Assembly (NCBI GenBank): GCA_947581635.1
Contig: CANPVE010000005.1
Coordinates: 103,496-167,495, forward strand
Direction of reading: 5' to 3'
Length of the DNA stretch: 64,000 nt
Source of the DNA: an uncultured Clostridia bacterium
GTDB lineage: Bacteria; Bacillota; Clostridia; Oscillospirales; Acutalibacteraceae
Within the stretch, counting starts at the first letter, position 1. Each line of letters opens with the position of its first letter. Below, piece by piece: positions 47,646 through 57,551 of this stretch. The translations under genes were made by a program, and so were the position numbers. The notes beneath the pieces were generated by a model. That model made no database searches. It worked only from the letters and a program-made list of their open reading frames with translations, and was not told the origin of the DNA.

Positions 47646-49700
47646 TTACTCAGCATCTTCTGATGTTTCTTCTTTGCTCTCAGCCTGAGCTGCGGCTTCC
47701 GCTTGCGCCTTGAGAACTTCTTTAATTGAAAGACTTACATGCTTGTTCTCAAAGTCCACATTGGTGATAGCCGCTGTTACGACATCTCCTACTTTAACAA
47801 CGTCTGTTGGTTTCTCCACACGTTCCAAGCTGAGCTGGCTGATGTGAATAAGGCCATCAAGACCTGGCAGGATGTTGACGAACGCGCCGAAACTTGGCGT
47901 TCCGACGACTTTGGCTTGAATAACGGTACCAACAGGATAGCTGTTCTTGAGAATCTCCCAGGGATTATCTTCAGCTTTCTTGTAGCCAAGAGAGATCGTC
48001 TTCTTATCTTTCTTTACGTCCTTAACTCTGACTTCAACGACATCTCCGACAGACAGCACTTCTTTTGGGTCCTTTATCTTGTCCCAAGAAAGCTCCGACT
48101 TATGAATCATTCCATCCACAGGACCGAGATTTACAAACGCACCATAGCTGGTGAGAGACTTCACAACACCCGTGAATGTCTGACCGGGCTCGATATTATC
48201 CCAGAATTCCTTCTCGGCAAGCTTCTTTATGGAACCAACAACTCTTCCTCTTCCGCCTTTGATAACCTCGATGATAACGAACTTAACCTTACTTCTAAGC
48301 AGACTTTCAAGCGACTCTTTGGGCTTGAGCATACACTGAGAAGCGGGAATAAACACCGTGACTCCATCGCAGGCAACGAGCACGCCGCCCTTGATAACTT
48401 GCGTAACTGTACCCTCAAAAACAACAGTCTCTTTCTCTTCAACGGATTCTTCCGTAGTATCCGTTACATTCTCCGCAACGTCCTCAGTATCGTCGTCGCG
48501 TCTTCTTCTTCTGGTTGTAACCTTCGGGGATGCCGCGATCATCTTGTCCATAGTCTTTCTTGATTCAAGAATCTTTTTGGAAAGATAGATATATCCGTCT
48601 TGATCGTTCACCTTGAGTATTATAAGCTCAAGCTGGTCGCCAACTTTGACAAGATCCGAAGTGGTTGCATTGGGATCATCTGTGAGTTCTTTAAGCTCAA
48701 CGATGCCGGTCTGTTTCCTGCCCACATCGACATATGCCCCGGTGGGGTCGACGCCTATGACTGTACCTGTTACTACCTTTCCGTTTGTATTTGAATTCTT
48801 GAAAGACTCCTCAAGCAAATCTGCGAAGCTTTCATTGTTCTGGATTTCACTCATCTTGAAAAGAACCTCCTTAATTATGTTAGCCGGTGTAGAAGCACCA
48901 GCCGTAACACCTATGTTGTTTGCCGCGCGCACGTCGTTTTCTGGCAGCTCGTCAGCGGTTTGTATAAGAATGCTCCTACACTTTTCGGAACATATGTGAA
49001 AGAGCTTAGACGTGTTCGAGCTGTTGACACCGCCTATAATAACCATAAGATCACATTTTTCAGACAGCTCTGCGGCCTCGCGCTGTCTGCTTTGAGTCGC
49101 ATTACATATTGTATCAAATAAAGTTGCGTTTGTACAGTCCTTATTGAAAATGTTCAAACATTTTTTCCAAATTTCCGTGTTGAAAGTGGTTTGCGCGACG
49201 ACCGATACGTTTTTTTCCTTAAGTTCAGGGTGTTTATTGAGCAGTTGCAATAAATCAGAATCGTCTCTGAACGTGTATGTCACACCGTTGCAATGACCCT
49301 TTATGCCAAGAACTTCAGGATGCTCAGAGTCACCGGCAATCAGTATTATATCACCTTTCTCTGCCGCATTGGTTACTATACTATGAATTTTGGCCACAAA
49401 TGGGCAGGTGGCATCCTGAATTTCTATATTTTTTTCATTAAGTTCATTGTAAACCGAAAGCGGTACGCCGTGGGAGCGGATAACAAGCACAGTATCCAAA
49501 GGCACATCATCGGGCGTGTCAGCTATAACCACTCCCCTGCTTGCCAGCTGTTTCACTACCTGTGCATTGTGGATTATTGGACCGAGGGTACACACCCTTC
49601 TGCCATTGTCAAGGAGTGAATTTACAAGCTCTATAGCCCTGTTTACACCAAAGCAGAAGCCTGCTGTTTTAGCCAGATATATTTTCTTCAAAAGTTCCAC
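47646..49700 (-). CDS. ispH: IspH fused to ribosomal S1-type domains
   Basis: This 684-residue fusion joins HMBPP reductase (residues 1-285), the last enzyme of the MEP isoprenoid pathway, to four S1 RNA-binding domains (about 300-660). IspH features are AGFCFGVNRAIEL with the first cluster Cys, IHNAQVVKQL and CNATQSRQ. The S1 repeats include YGAFVNLGPVDGMIHKSELSW and GAFVNILPGLDGLIHISQLS-type segments. The fusion is known in Clostridia and probably serves as both IspH and S1. GTG start, with TTG at 49691 as alternative. It lies 11 bases after cmk. Confidence 0.93.
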   Translation of the reverse strand: MELLKKIYLAKTAGFCFGVNRAIELVNSLLDNGRRVCTLGPIIHNAQVVKQLASRGVVIADTPDDVPLDTVLVIRSHGVPLSVYNELNEKNIEIQDATCPFVAKIHSIVTNAAEKGDIILIAGDSEHPEVLGIKGHCNGVTYTFRDDSDLLQLLNKHPELKEKNVSVVAQTTFNTEIWKKCLNIFNKDCTNATLFDTICNATQSRQREAAELSEKCDLMVIIGGVNSSNTSKLFHICSEKCRSILIQTADELPENDVRAANNIGVTAGASTPANIIKEVLFKMSEIQNNESFADLLEESFKNSNTNGKVVTGTVIGVDPTGAYVDVGRKQTGIVELKELTDDPNATTSDLVKVGDQLELIILKVNDQDGYIYLSKKILESRKTMDKMIAASPKVTTRRRRRDDDTEDVAENVTDTTEESVEEKETVVFEGTVTQVIKGGVLVACDGVTVFIPASQCMLKPKESLESLLRSKVKFVIIEVIKGGRGRVVGSIKKLAEKEFWDNIEPGQTFTGVVKSLTSYGAFVNLGPVDGMIHKSELSWDKIKDPKEVLSVGDVVEVRVKDVKKDKKTISLGYKKAEDNPWEILKNSYPVGTVIQAKVVGTPSFGAFVNILPGLDGLIHISQLSLERVEKPTDVVKVGDVVTAAITNVDFENKHVSLSIKEVLKAQAEAAAQAESKEETSEDAE

Positions 49701-49711
49701 CGCCTTGCAAG

Positions 49712-50380
49712 TTAAATTCCAACACGATTTTTGATAGTATCGACAACAACCTGAATAGAGTGTTCATAGTCCATTTCAGACGTGTCTATTAATATAGAAT
49801 CCCTCGCGGGGCGAAGCGGAGATATCGGCTTATGCTCATCGTAATAATCGCGCTCTTTTATATCCTCGAGCACATCATCGTACGTTATATCAATCCCTTT
49901 TTCAATCATTTCCTTGTATCTGCGCTGGGCACGAACCTCTGCGGAGGCGGTAAGAAAAATTTTGACATCTGCATTCGGAAGAACTACTGTACCGATATCG
50001 CGACCATCCATTATGATGTTGTTGTTTTGAGCTATTTCCTGCTGCATATCCGAAAGACACTGGCGAAGTTTAGGATGAGCTGAAACTATCGGAGCGCATC
50101 TCGTCACCTCTCTGGTGCGTATCACCTGCGACACATTCTCGCCGCAAAGGTATACTTTCTGCTCACCGTCCTCGTATCGGAGCTCAATATCCAGCATTGG
50201 CAGAATACTGCCAACTTTTTGCGCGTCGTCAGGATCGATTCTGCGCTGCATAACAAAAACCGCGGCGGCACGGTACATTGCACCTGTGTCCACATAAATA
50301 AAGCCCAAACGGCGCGCAGCTTCACGTGAAACAGAGCTTTTGCCCGCACCGGAGGGACCGTCTATAGCAACATTAATCAT
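49712..50380 (-). CDS. cmk: Cytidylate kinase
   Basis: The 222-residue enzyme phosphorylates CMP and dCMP. The start MINVAIDGPSGAGKSS has the P-loop; MDGRDIGTVVLPNA is the CMP-binding signature. The ATG overlaps the upstream stop codon (TAATG). In Firmicutes cmk is commonly beside rpsA or ispH-rpsA, as here. Confidence 0.95.
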   Translation of the reverse strand: MINVAIDGPSGAGKSSVSREAARRLGFIYVDTGAMYRAAAVFVMQRRIDPDDAQKVGSILPMLDIELRYEDGEQKVYLCGENVSQVIRTREVTRCAPIVSAHPKLRQCLSDMQQEIAQNNNIIMDGRDIGTVVLPNADVKIFLTASAEVRAQRRYKEMIEKGIDITYDDVLEDIKERDYYDEHKPISPLRPARDSILIDTSEMDYEHSIQVVVDTIKNRVGI

Positions 50381-51630
50381 TAATAGTAACCCAGCCTTTC
50401 TGCGGCGGCAATTCCCGCGCATCTGCCTGTGGAAAAGGCTATTTGCAAATTGAATCCGCCTGTATGCGCGTCAACATCGAGTACTTCACCCGCGAAATAC
50501 AGTCCCTGCATAAGCTTGGACTCCATCGTGCGAGGGTTTACCTGCTTAACGCTTACGCCGCCCGAGGTTATAATAGCCTCCTCTATAGGGCGAAAACCGA
50601 CAACAGTGTACTCGAGATTTTTAAGCAGTGCTGCCAAAGCCAACCTCTGTTCACGTCGAATTGAATTGACCTTGGTGTTGTAAGGAATATCCACCCTTTT
50701 TATTATAACAGAAATGATCTTTTGTGGCAAGAGTTTTGAGAGAGAATTTCCAAAATCTTTATTAATATTTGCCGAAAAATCTCGTTGTATTCTGGCATCA
50801 AGCTGTTCGAGACTGAGAGCCGGCTTCAAATCTATTGAGATAATATGCGTTTCTTTCGGATTCCTTATATGAGAACTGGCGCTGAGTATCACAGGACCCG
50901 ACATTCCAAAATGTGTGAAAAGCATTTCTCCAAAGTCCTTGTAGACAACTTTTCCGCTCTTGGATTCTCTGACAGTTATAGCTATATTTTTCAGCGAGAG
51001 TCCCTGAGCATCTTTGCAATCACTTTCCTGTATAACAAGAGGCACCAGCGACGGCTTTGGATTGATTATATCATGTCCCGCGGCGCGCGCGAATTTGTAG
51101 CCGTCACCGGTTGAACCTGTGAGCGGATAGGAAAGACCGCCTGTAGCGACGATACAATTGCCACATTCAAACGAACTCCCCGATTTGGTATCAACCGATG
51201 TGACGTGGCCTTCATCATAGTTGATTGCGGTAACGGTATCATGGACAATGCGAACGCCGTTCTTGCGGCAATAATCGATAAGCGCGTCGTTTATGTCCGA
51301 CGCCTTGTCCGATACGGGAAACACACGGTTTCCACGCTCTACCTTCAATTTAACACCACAATGCTCAAAAAAATCCACGACATCACGGTTGCTGAATTGT
51401 GAAAACGCGCTGAAAAGAAATTTAGGGTTTACAGATATATTGTCAAAAAACTCTTCACGGGAGCAGTCGTTCGTGACATTGCATCTCCCCTTCCCCGTTA
51501 TCAGCAATTTCTTTCCACTGCGTGGATTTTTTTCAATCAGTACAACACACGCCCCGCGTTGCGCCGCTGTTCCTGCCGCCATCATGCCCGCAGGACCACC
51601 GCCTATAACTACCACTTCAGGCTTCATCAA
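50380..51630 (-). CDS. BaiN/HI0933-like FAD oxidoreductase
   Basis: The 416-residue flavoprotein has an N-terminal GGGPAGMMAAG FAD motif, GKKLLITGKGRCNVTN, and the C-terminal LYFAGEVLDVDAHTGGFNLQ segment. These features define the HI0933-like family, which includes BaiN-type steroid/flavin reductases. Substrate is unknown. The gene overlaps the upstream regulator by four bases and overlaps cmk by one. Confidence 0.9.
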   Translation of the reverse strand: MMKPEVVVIGGGPAGMMAAGTAAQRGACVVLIEKNPRSGKKLLITGKGRCNVTNDCSREEFFDNISVNPKFLFSAFSQFSNRDVVDFFEHCGVKLKVERGNRVFPVSDKASDINDALIDYCRKNGVRIVHDTVTAINYDEGHVTSVDTKSGSSFECGNCIVATGGLSYPLTGSTGDGYKFARAAGHDIINPKPSLVPLVIQESDCKDAQGLSLKNIAITVRESKSGKVVYKDFGEMLFTHFGMSGPVILSASSHIRNPKETHIISIDLKPALSLEQLDARIQRDFSANINKDFGNSLSKLLPQKIISVIIKRVDIPYNTKVNSIRREQRLALAALLKNLEYTVVGFRPIEEAIITSGGVSVKQVNPRTMESKLMQGLYFAGEVLDVDAHTGGFNLQIAFSTGRCAGIAAAERLGYY

Positions 51631-52499
51631 TGAACACCTTCCTCCGGCTTTTGATATATGTCATACTCATCCCATATTTCGTCGAGTTGACGGAAAGTTT
51701 GTGAAACCTCATCCTGATTTCTCTTGATTGCCGCCACTATAAGAGCGTTTATCATACTCATAGGCGCTACCAGCGAATCAACTATTGAAAGCATATCGCT
51801 TTTCGCTATTAATGAACACTCCGCATACTGCGTAAGCGGAGACGACAAACTGTCCGTTATAGCTATAATATTGGCGCTTTTGGTATTTGCAAATTTAAGT
51901 GCAGCTATTGCGCTGTTGCAGTAGCGCGGAAAACTTATTCCTATAACGCACGCGTCGCTGTCTACGTGCATCATCTGAGCAAGCGTGTCGCTCTCGTTCG
52001 ACGGATCTATTACGACCACGTTTTTGAATATCAGCTTGAGGTAATAACCCAAAAACACCGCCAAAGCCTCGGCGCTCCGAGCACCGAGTATGTATATCTT
52101 CTTCGCCGAGCATATCATCTCCACGGCCTTGTTGAAATTCTCATTTGAAGCCTCATCTATAGTACGGCGCAGTTTTTCAATGTCGGAAGCGAGCACATTG
52201 CCCAACAAATTGTCGTCACTGATTCTGTTACAGGCTACGTCTATTCGCTGAACCGATGTCAGACGATTGCGTATCATCTCCTGTATTGCCTTTTGCAGCG
52301 CGGGATATCCGTCGTAACCAAGCTCAGTGGCAAACCTGACTACTGTGGATTCACTTACACCGACAGTCTTGCCCAATTTTGAAGCCGTCATGAAGGCGGC
52401 TTTATCGTAATTTTCACTGATATATTTTGCAATCAGCTTCTGTCCTTTTGAAAAATCCGAATACCTGGAATTGATAACGTTAAAAAGCGAATTACTCAT
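51627..52499 (-). CDS. MurR/RpiR family regulator
   Basis: This 290-residue regulator has an N-terminal RpiR helix-turn-helix (about 1-75, KLGKTVGVSESTVVRFATELGYDGYP) and a C-terminal SIS sugar-phosphate-binding domain (about 115-250). It probably senses a sugar phosphate. The start at 52499 is chosen for GGGAG about eight bases upstream; an in-frame ATG at 52517 is an alternative. It is first of a run into the FAD oxidoreductase and cmk, which are not typical targets. Confidence 0.9.
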   Translation of the reverse strand: MSNSLFNVINSRYSDFSKGQKLIAKYISENYDKAAFMTASKLGKTVGVSESTVVRFATELGYDGYPALQKAIQEMIRNRLTSVQRIDVACNRISDDNLLGNVLASDIEKLRRTIDEASNENFNKAVEMICSAKKIYILGARSAEALAVFLGYYLKLIFKNVVVIDPSNESDTLAQMMHVDSDACVIGISFPRYCNSAIAALKFANTKSANIIAITDSLSSPLTQYAECSLIAKSDMLSIVDSLVAPMSMINALIVAAIKRNQDEVSQTFRQLDEIWDEYDIYQKPEEGVH

Positions 52500-52604
52500 A
52501 TATACATCTCCCTTCATAATGTCAGAGCGACGGAAATGTATCGTCTCATCAACATTTAATTTTTCCAACGACCCATGTGTGCCTATCATAAAACACATAA
52601 ATAA

Positions 52605-52643
52605 CACAAAAGGCACTCGCAATTCGTTGAATGTGCGAATGCC
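52605..52643 (-). terminator. Probable terminator after smpB
   Basis: GGCACTCGC (52612-52620) and GCGAATGCC (52635-52643) pair with one mismatch; minus-strand TTTTGTG follows. It separates smpB from the RpiR gene. Confidence 0.6.
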
Positions 52644-52731
52644 GTTATTGTAAGAGCGTATCTAATATTCTGTGCGTTCAAATCCTCCACAATGTGAAAG
52701 CAAATCTTAGCAACAAGACTAAAAACAGGCT

Positions 52732-53202
52732 CTACTGATTTTTCTGCTTCAACGCCCTGTCAATAGCACGCTTTGCATCACGCTTCGCCATATCCTCGCG
52801 TTTGTCGTAGTTCTTCTTGCCCTTGCAAAGACCTATCTGAACTTTAACCAGAGAGCCCTTGAAATAAAGTGACAGCGGAACGATTGAATATCCGGCCTGC
52901 TTAACTCCGCTGTAAAGATGAGCTATTTCTTTCTTGTGCAAGAGCAGTTTCCTAACACGAAGTGGATTCACATTAAAAAGGTTGCCATGGTCGTACGGGC
53001 TTATGTGCATTCCCTTTATGAAGAGCTCCCCATTCTCCACCGCGCACCATGCTTCCTTGATGTTGGCCTTGCCTTGGCGAAGAGATTTGACCTCCGTGCC
53101 GGTAAGCTCAATTCCTGCCTCAAAGGATTCCTCGACAAAATACTCATGGAAAGCTTTCTTGTTTTGGGCAATACTTCTGTTTGCGTTCTTATCTTTAGCC
53201 AA
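52732..53202 (-). CDS. smpB: SsrA-binding protein SmpB
   Basis: The 156-residue partner of tmRNA in ribosome rescue. Conserved [34 protein letters not shown] and the C-terminal basic helix [24 protein letters not shown] are visible. No tmRNA gene is seen next to it in this window. It is last of the dnaX-ebfC-recR-smpB set. Confidence 0.96.
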   Translation of the reverse strand: MAKDKNANRSIAQNKKAFHEYFVEESFEAGIELTGTEVKSLRQGKANIKEAWCAVENGELFIKGMHISPYDHGNLFNVNPLRVRKLLLHKKEIAHLYSGVKQAGYSIVPLSLYFKGSLVKVQIGLCKGKKNYDKREDMAKRDAKRAIDRALKQKNQ

Positions 53203-53211
53203 ATTGACACC

Positions 53212-53811
53212 TCATAGTTCACTGCGCCCATCGAGAGCGCGTTTAAGAGTTACTTCATCGGCATACTCCAAGTCACCGCCCACAGGTATACCGTAAGCAA
53301 GCCTTGTAACTTTTACGCCCAGCGGCTTTATTAATCTGGAAAGATACATAGCCGTTGCTTCGCCCTCAACGGTCGGATTTGTAGCCATGATGACCTCGCT
53401 CACTCCTCCCGCGTTTATCCTCGACAGCAGTTCCTTTACACAAAGCTGTTCGGGACCGATGCCGTCCATAGGAGAAATACATCCGTGAAGCACATGGTAT
53501 GTGGCGTTGAATTCATGAGTGCGCTCCAAGGCTATCACATCTTTTGGTTCTGCGACCACGCATATAACGGACTTATCCCTTGCGGGGTTGCTGCAAATTG
53601 AACAAAGTTCCTCGTCGGTGAGATTGCAGCAGACAGCGCACTTATGAATTTTCTTTTTTGCGTCGAGTATGGCGTCAGCGAATGCCTCCGCCTCATGCTG
53701 GGGTAAATCCAGCACATACAACGCAAGTCTCTGCGCAGTCTTTTTTCCGATTCCCGGAAGCCGCTCGAACTGTTCAATAAGCCTTGTCAGCGGTACAACT
53801 CTATAAGCCAA
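53212..53811 (-). CDS. recR: Recombination mediator RecR
   Basis: The 199-residue protein has a helix-hairpin-helix ([18 protein letters not shown]), the zinc finger [16 protein letters not shown], and a Toprim domain ([15 protein letters not shown]). With RecF/RecO it loads RecA at gaps. The stop of ebfC lies immediately upstream, the usual dnaX-ebfC-recR order. Confidence 0.96.
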   Translation of the reverse strand: MAYRVVPLTRLIEQFERLPGIGKKTAQRLALYVLDLPQHEAEAFADAILDAKKKIHKCAVCCNLTDEELCSICSNPARDKSVICVVAEPKDVIALERTHEFNATYHVLHGCISPMDGIGPEQLCVKELLSRINAGGVSEVIMATNPTVEGEATAMYLSRLIKPLGVKVTRLAYGIPVGGDLEYADEVTLKRALDGRSEL

Positions 53812-54159
53812 TTAGAATCCCATTCCCGGAAGTGAAAGTCCGCCAGTCACCGCGTTCATTCTCTCCTCTTTGTCGGCGTTGATGTTGCGGATAACTTCAT
53901 TGACGGCGCCTGTCACCATGTCGGTGAGCATTTCTTTATCTTCCATAGCCTCATCGCTGATTGTAAGGCTGGTTATTTCAAGGCTTCCGAGCATTGTGAC
54001 GGAGACGGCGCTGCCGCCTGTGGTAACGGTATATTCTTTAGCCTCAAGCTCCTCCGAAACCTTTTCCATCTCCTCTTGAATCTTCTGAGCCTGCTTGGCT
54101 ATCTGATTCATGTTTGTCGCCTGACCCGAACCGTATCCTTTGGGTAATCTTGATTTCAT
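53812..54159 (-). CDS. ebfC: Nucleoid-associated protein YbaB/EbfC
   Basis: The 115-residue DNA-binding protein has the characteristic LEITSLTISDEAM and the C-terminal region. It is placed between dnaX and recR, as in most bacteria. ATG 54159 has AGGAGG nine bases upstream, and the first codons overlap nothing. The basic N-terminus is slightly longer than usual. Confidence 0.92.
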   Translation of the reverse strand: MKSRLPKGYGSGQATNMNQIAKQAQKIQEEMEKVSEELEAKEYTVTTGGSAVSVTMLGSLEITSLTISDEAMEDKEMLTDMVTGAVNEVIRNINADKEERMNAVTGGLSLPGMGF

Positions 54160-54172
54160 TTTAAAATTCCTC

Positions 54173-55873
54173 CTAATTTTCATCTACCTCGATACCCGCT
54201 TGCGCCGCTCTTTGTTTGATTTTTTCCACAGCGGAAACGGTAATATCGCCTGATGTATTGTTTGGATTATATTGAACTGCTCCCGAAGGGCTGTACGGCC
54301 CTAATCGGCAGTCGATTCCTGATATTTGTCTGATAATCTGCCTTATTGACTCCTTAACTATAGAGTTACGCAACATATCTCTTCCAAAGCCGTTGGTATC
54401 TATCAGAAGATATTTGCCATTGACAAATGCACGTGAATCCGAAAGCACGCTGTATGCAGGCTTATTCACCTCTTTCAGCAGTTCTAAGGCGCGGTTCCAC
54501 TCGGCGAACGGCTTTGCGGAATTACTCAACTCGATCACGCTGACCGGCACATTACTCGAATTCTGTTTTGCCGAAACACTTCCGCGTGCGGCGGCAGGCT
54601 CAGATGTAGTACCCAAAACAGGTATGGCTCCCTTCGGAAAACCGGCCTGCAAAGCGCCCACAGCTTTCTCCAAGGATTCTATACGCGAAATCAGAGAATT
54701 TATTGCGGCAGTTTGATTTATGCCCGATTGAGACGGAGATGGGCTGCGGGAAACCGAAGCATTTGACTCCGCGTAATTCATTGTCTGCTTGTCCGAGAGA
54801 CCACAAATTCTGATAAGCACGATTTCCATTTCCACGCGCTTGTTTACGCCACGAGACATCTTCTCATATGATTCCTGAAGCATATTGAGTATGTTTACAG
54901 ACTGTGCCGACGTGAACTGCCCCGCCGCCTGCTTAAGCTCACCCAGTTCTGCTTCAGAGGCCGTAATCAACCCCTCGGGATTTTTGACGGTGCAGATTAT
55001 CATTATGCTGCGAAAATAACTTATAAGCTCGTCACAGAGGCGAAGCATATCCTTTGAACTTGCATACAGTTCACTTACCAACCTCATCAGCGCCGCCGCG
55101 TCTTTATTGATTATGCAGCCGACAATCTCATTGATATAGCCCGTACCCGCCATACCGACCGTCTCACACACAGTAAGATAATTGATCTGTTTGCTGCGCC
55201 CCATCGCCTGATCCAATATCGACAGCGCGTCGCGCATACCGCCGTCCGCGAGCCTGGCTATCATCAGCCCCGCCTCATCGTCTATGTCACCGCCCTCCTG
55301 CTCCGCTATATACTTCAGCCTATTGCATACGGCCTGAGGCTGAACACGGTGAAAATCAAAGCGCTGACAGCGCGACAATATCGTAGCCGGCAACTTATGC
55401 GGCTCAGTGGTGGCCAAAATAAAAATAACATACGACGGCGGCTCTTCCAGCGTCTTGAGAAGCGCGTTAAAAGCCTCGGTGGTAAGCATATGAACTTCGT
55501 CAACTATGAACACACGATATTTCGCCTGCGCCGGTGTATAGCGTATCTCCTCGAGAAGCTGGCGTATATCCTCAATTTTGCGGTTTGAGGCGGCATCCAT
55601 CTCGGTGACGTCCATTATGCTTTCGTCCTCTATGCCGCGGCAAATCTCGCATTCACAGCAGGGGTTCCCGTCCACGGGGTGTAGGCAATTCACCGCTTTG
55701 GCGAATATCTTGGCACAGGTAGTCTTTCCGGTGCCTCGCGAACCCGTGAAAAGATAAGCATGAGCAACTCTGCCTGATATAAGTTCATTCTTGAGTGTCT
55801 CAGTGACGTGAGGCTGCCCGACCACATCGGCGAAAGTTTTCGGACGCCATTTGCGGTAAAGAACCTGATACAT
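54173..55873 (-). CDS. dnaX: DNA polymerase III gamma/tau subunit
   Basis: The 566-residue clamp-loader ATPase has Walker A GSRGTGKTT, a zinc module CLHPVDGNPCCECEIC, DEVHMLT, and the SRC segment LSRCQRFDFHR. The C-terminal tail is moderate in length, with variable linker from about 365 on. ATG 55873 has GAGGGG seven bases upstream. The SRP RNA gene lies just upstream on the same strand. Confidence 0.96.
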   Translation of the reverse strand: MYQVLYRKWRPKTFADVVGQPHVTETLKNELISGRVAHAYLFTGSRGTGKTTCAKIFAKAVNCLHPVDGNPCCECEICRGIEDESIMDVTEMDAASNRKIEDIRQLLEEIRYTPAQAKYRVFIVDEVHMLTTEAFNALLKTLEEPPSYVIFILATTEPHKLPATILSRCQRFDFHRVQPQAVCNRLKYIAEQEGGDIDDEAGLMIARLADGGMRDALSILDQAMGRSKQINYLTVCETVGMAGTGYINEIVGCIINKDAAALMRLVSELYASSKDMLRLCDELISYFRSIMIICTVKNPEGLITASEAELGELKQAAGQFTSAQSVNILNMLQESYEKMSRGVNKRVEMEIVLIRICGLSDKQTMNYAESNASVSRSPSPSQSGINQTAAINSLISRIESLEKAVGALQAGFPKGAIPVLGTTSEPAAARGSVSAKQNSSNVPVSVIELSNSAKPFAEWNRALELLKEVNKPAYSVLSDSRAFVNGKYLLIDTNGFGRDMLRNSIVKESIRQIIRQISGIDCRLGPYSPSGAVQYNPNNTSGDITVSAVEKIKQRAAQAGIEVDEN

Positions 55874-55930
55874 CAGCACACCCCTCGCCAAGCCTAAATC
55901 CTCAATGCATATAAACCCGCACAATAAAAT

Positions 55931-56095
55931 AAGACAGAACTTTCATGCGCATCGTCATACGGACACCAGATTGGCTGCGGCGCACAAGGCAGTCCGCTTA
56001 ATGCTGCTCGGTTCCCCGCCTGACATGGTTCACGGTGTCCTGTCGCACAGGATCCGGCATCCGCATGTCGATGCGCACGAATAATATTCTGTCTT
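55931..56095 (-). ncRNA. ffs: Signal recognition particle RNA
   Basis: The minus strand has the conserved SRP domain IV: GTGAACCATGTCAGG, GGGAACCGAGCAGCA and AAGCGGACTGCC. Distal to this, GGACACC/GGTGTCC and TGCGCATCG/CGATGCGCA pair. A further 9-bp helix (TTCTGTCTT at 56087-56095 with AAGACAGAA at 55931-55939) closes the RNA. Total length about 165 bases, between the 4.5S and the Bacillus scRNA. A T-rich tail follows. Its position upstream of dnaX is common in Firmicutes. Confidence 0.93.
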
Positions 56096-56338
56096 TATAA
56101 AGCATAATTCAAGAGATTGAACAACGTCACTTCAACCCGAATTGCTAAAATATTATAATATAGATTTATCAAAATTTCAACTGTTTTTTTATTATTTTTT
56201 GCCCCGATTTGTTAAAATTTTGTTTTGATTTTGAAAACAGAAGTTAAATTCACCCATTTTACGCTGTTTCAATTGACTTATCTGAGCACTGATATTATAA
56301 TTGAGTTGAAAAAATATCAGAAAAAGGCGGCAGTTCAA
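56096..56338. other. AT-rich region between ffs and galM
   Basis: This 243-base divergent region contains a minus-strand TTGTTC/TTTATA pair with a 17-base spacer that could drive ffs. No clear promoter for galM was recognised. No gene is seen. Confidence 0.4.
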
Positions 56339-57358
56339 TTGAATATAATCACAGAAGAATTATGGGGAAAGGCTCCAAGTGGCGAGGATACGATTCGCTA
56401 CACCATTTCTGGCGACAGGCTGTGTGTTTCTCTGATCAATTTTGGGGCAACCGTACAGCGCATGACCTATGATGGCAATGACATAGTTTTTTCGCTGCCA
56501 AATGTAGAGGCTTATTCAAAATTCAGTATGGGGTGTATTGGTGCGACTGTTGGAAGATATGCGGGACGAATAGCCGAAGGCAAAGTGAATATTGACGAAG
56601 TAAACTGCGCGCTCACCAGGAATCATCGTGGAAACCATATGCACGGCGGTTTCCATGGCTTTAATACCAAAGTATGGAAAGGCCGCCAATTAACCTGCGA
56701 AAACGGCATGGGTGTGCAATTCAGCCTTCTTTCACCTGACGGCGAAGAGGGATACCCCGGTAATTTAGACGTCAGCGTCACGTTTGTAGTCACTTGTGAC
56801 GACAGTTTGAAAATATCTTATTACGCCAAGAGCGATAAAAATACGATAATAAATTTAACTAATCACAGTTACTTTAATTTAAACTACATGAGAATTGGTA
56901 AATCGGGTTTCCCCGAATCTGACGGCGACAACAGTTATGTTGAGCTTATGATAAATGCGTCACATATCGCCGAACAGGTAAATTTGCTTCCCACGGGAAG
57001 ATTGTTGCCTGTCAAAGGAACGCCCTTTGATTTCCGCACGCCAAAGATAATTTCCAGAGATATGATTAATTCTAAAGAGACTGCTAAGGACGGCTATGAC
57101 CATTTCTTTGTTCTGAGCGAACGCAAACCCGGCGAGCCTTCGGTTACAGCATATTGCCGCCGCAACGGGCTTTTTATGGAATGTTTCACGGATCGACCCG
57201 GAGTGCAGCTTTTTACCATGGGCAACCCCGGCGGTGCTTTCGCGCTTGAAACCCAAAGTTTTCCAGACAGCCCGAACCATCTGAATTTTCCAAGCGCTGT
57301 TCTTCTCAGAGATGAGGAATTTCACAGCGAAACCACATACAAATTCTCAATCAAGTAG
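56339..57358 (+). CDS. galM: Aldose 1-epimerase
   Basis: This 339-residue mutarotase interconverts alpha and beta aldoses. Motifs are GATVGRYAGRIAEG, NHRGNHMHGGFHGFNTKVW, and NLTNHSYFNL with the catalytic His. The glutamate-containing C-terminal segment FALETQSFPDSPNH is present. A TTG start at 56339 is chosen for AAGGCGG eight bases upstream; this gives the family length. A longer frame to 56225 has no supporting site. Confidence 0.92.
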   Translation: MNIITEELWGKAPSGEDTIRYTISGDRLCVSLINFGATVQRMTYDGNDIVFSLPNVEAYSKFSMGCIGATVGRYAGRIAEGKVNIDEVNCALTRNHRGNHMHGGFHGFNTKVWKGRQLTCENGMGVQFSLLSPDGEEGYPGNLDVSVTFVVTCDDSLKISYYAKSDKNTIINLTNHSYFNLNYMRIGKSGFPESDGDNSYVELMINASHIAEQVNLLPTGRLLPVKGTPFDFRTPKIISRDMINSKETAKDGYDHFFVLSERKPGEPSVTAYCRRNGLFMECFTDRPGVQLFTMGNPGGAFALETQSFPDSPNHLNFPSAVLLRDEEFHSETTYKFSIK

Positions 57359-57451
57359 AAATTCTCCATGTAAATGAGAATTTACATCTGCGACTGCATG
57401 GAAGCGTGCCTCAACAGTACAACGACAGATTGATTAATAAGAAAACGCAGA

Positions 57452-57495
57452 TTCGGGACGTCCTACTTACGAAGGACGTCCCGAACTTTACATTT
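57452..57495 (+). terminator. Terminator after galM
   Basis: TTCGGGACGTCCT (57452-57464) and AGGACGTCCCGAA (57473-57485) form a perfect 13-bp stem, followed by a T-rich stretch. Confidence 0.9.
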
Positions 57496-57551
57496 TTTGG
57501 AGCAGAATCAAACGAATATCCGATTTTTATTAAAGATAGACCACACACCAA

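Noticed and set aside
47739..48563. 274-codon open frame antisense to ispH-S1
   Set aside because: Shadow of the S1 repeats; no start signals or recognisable motifs.
52500..52731. tmRNA gene beside smpB
   Set aside because: No tRNA-like ends or tag-reading frame; only a weak terminator was found.
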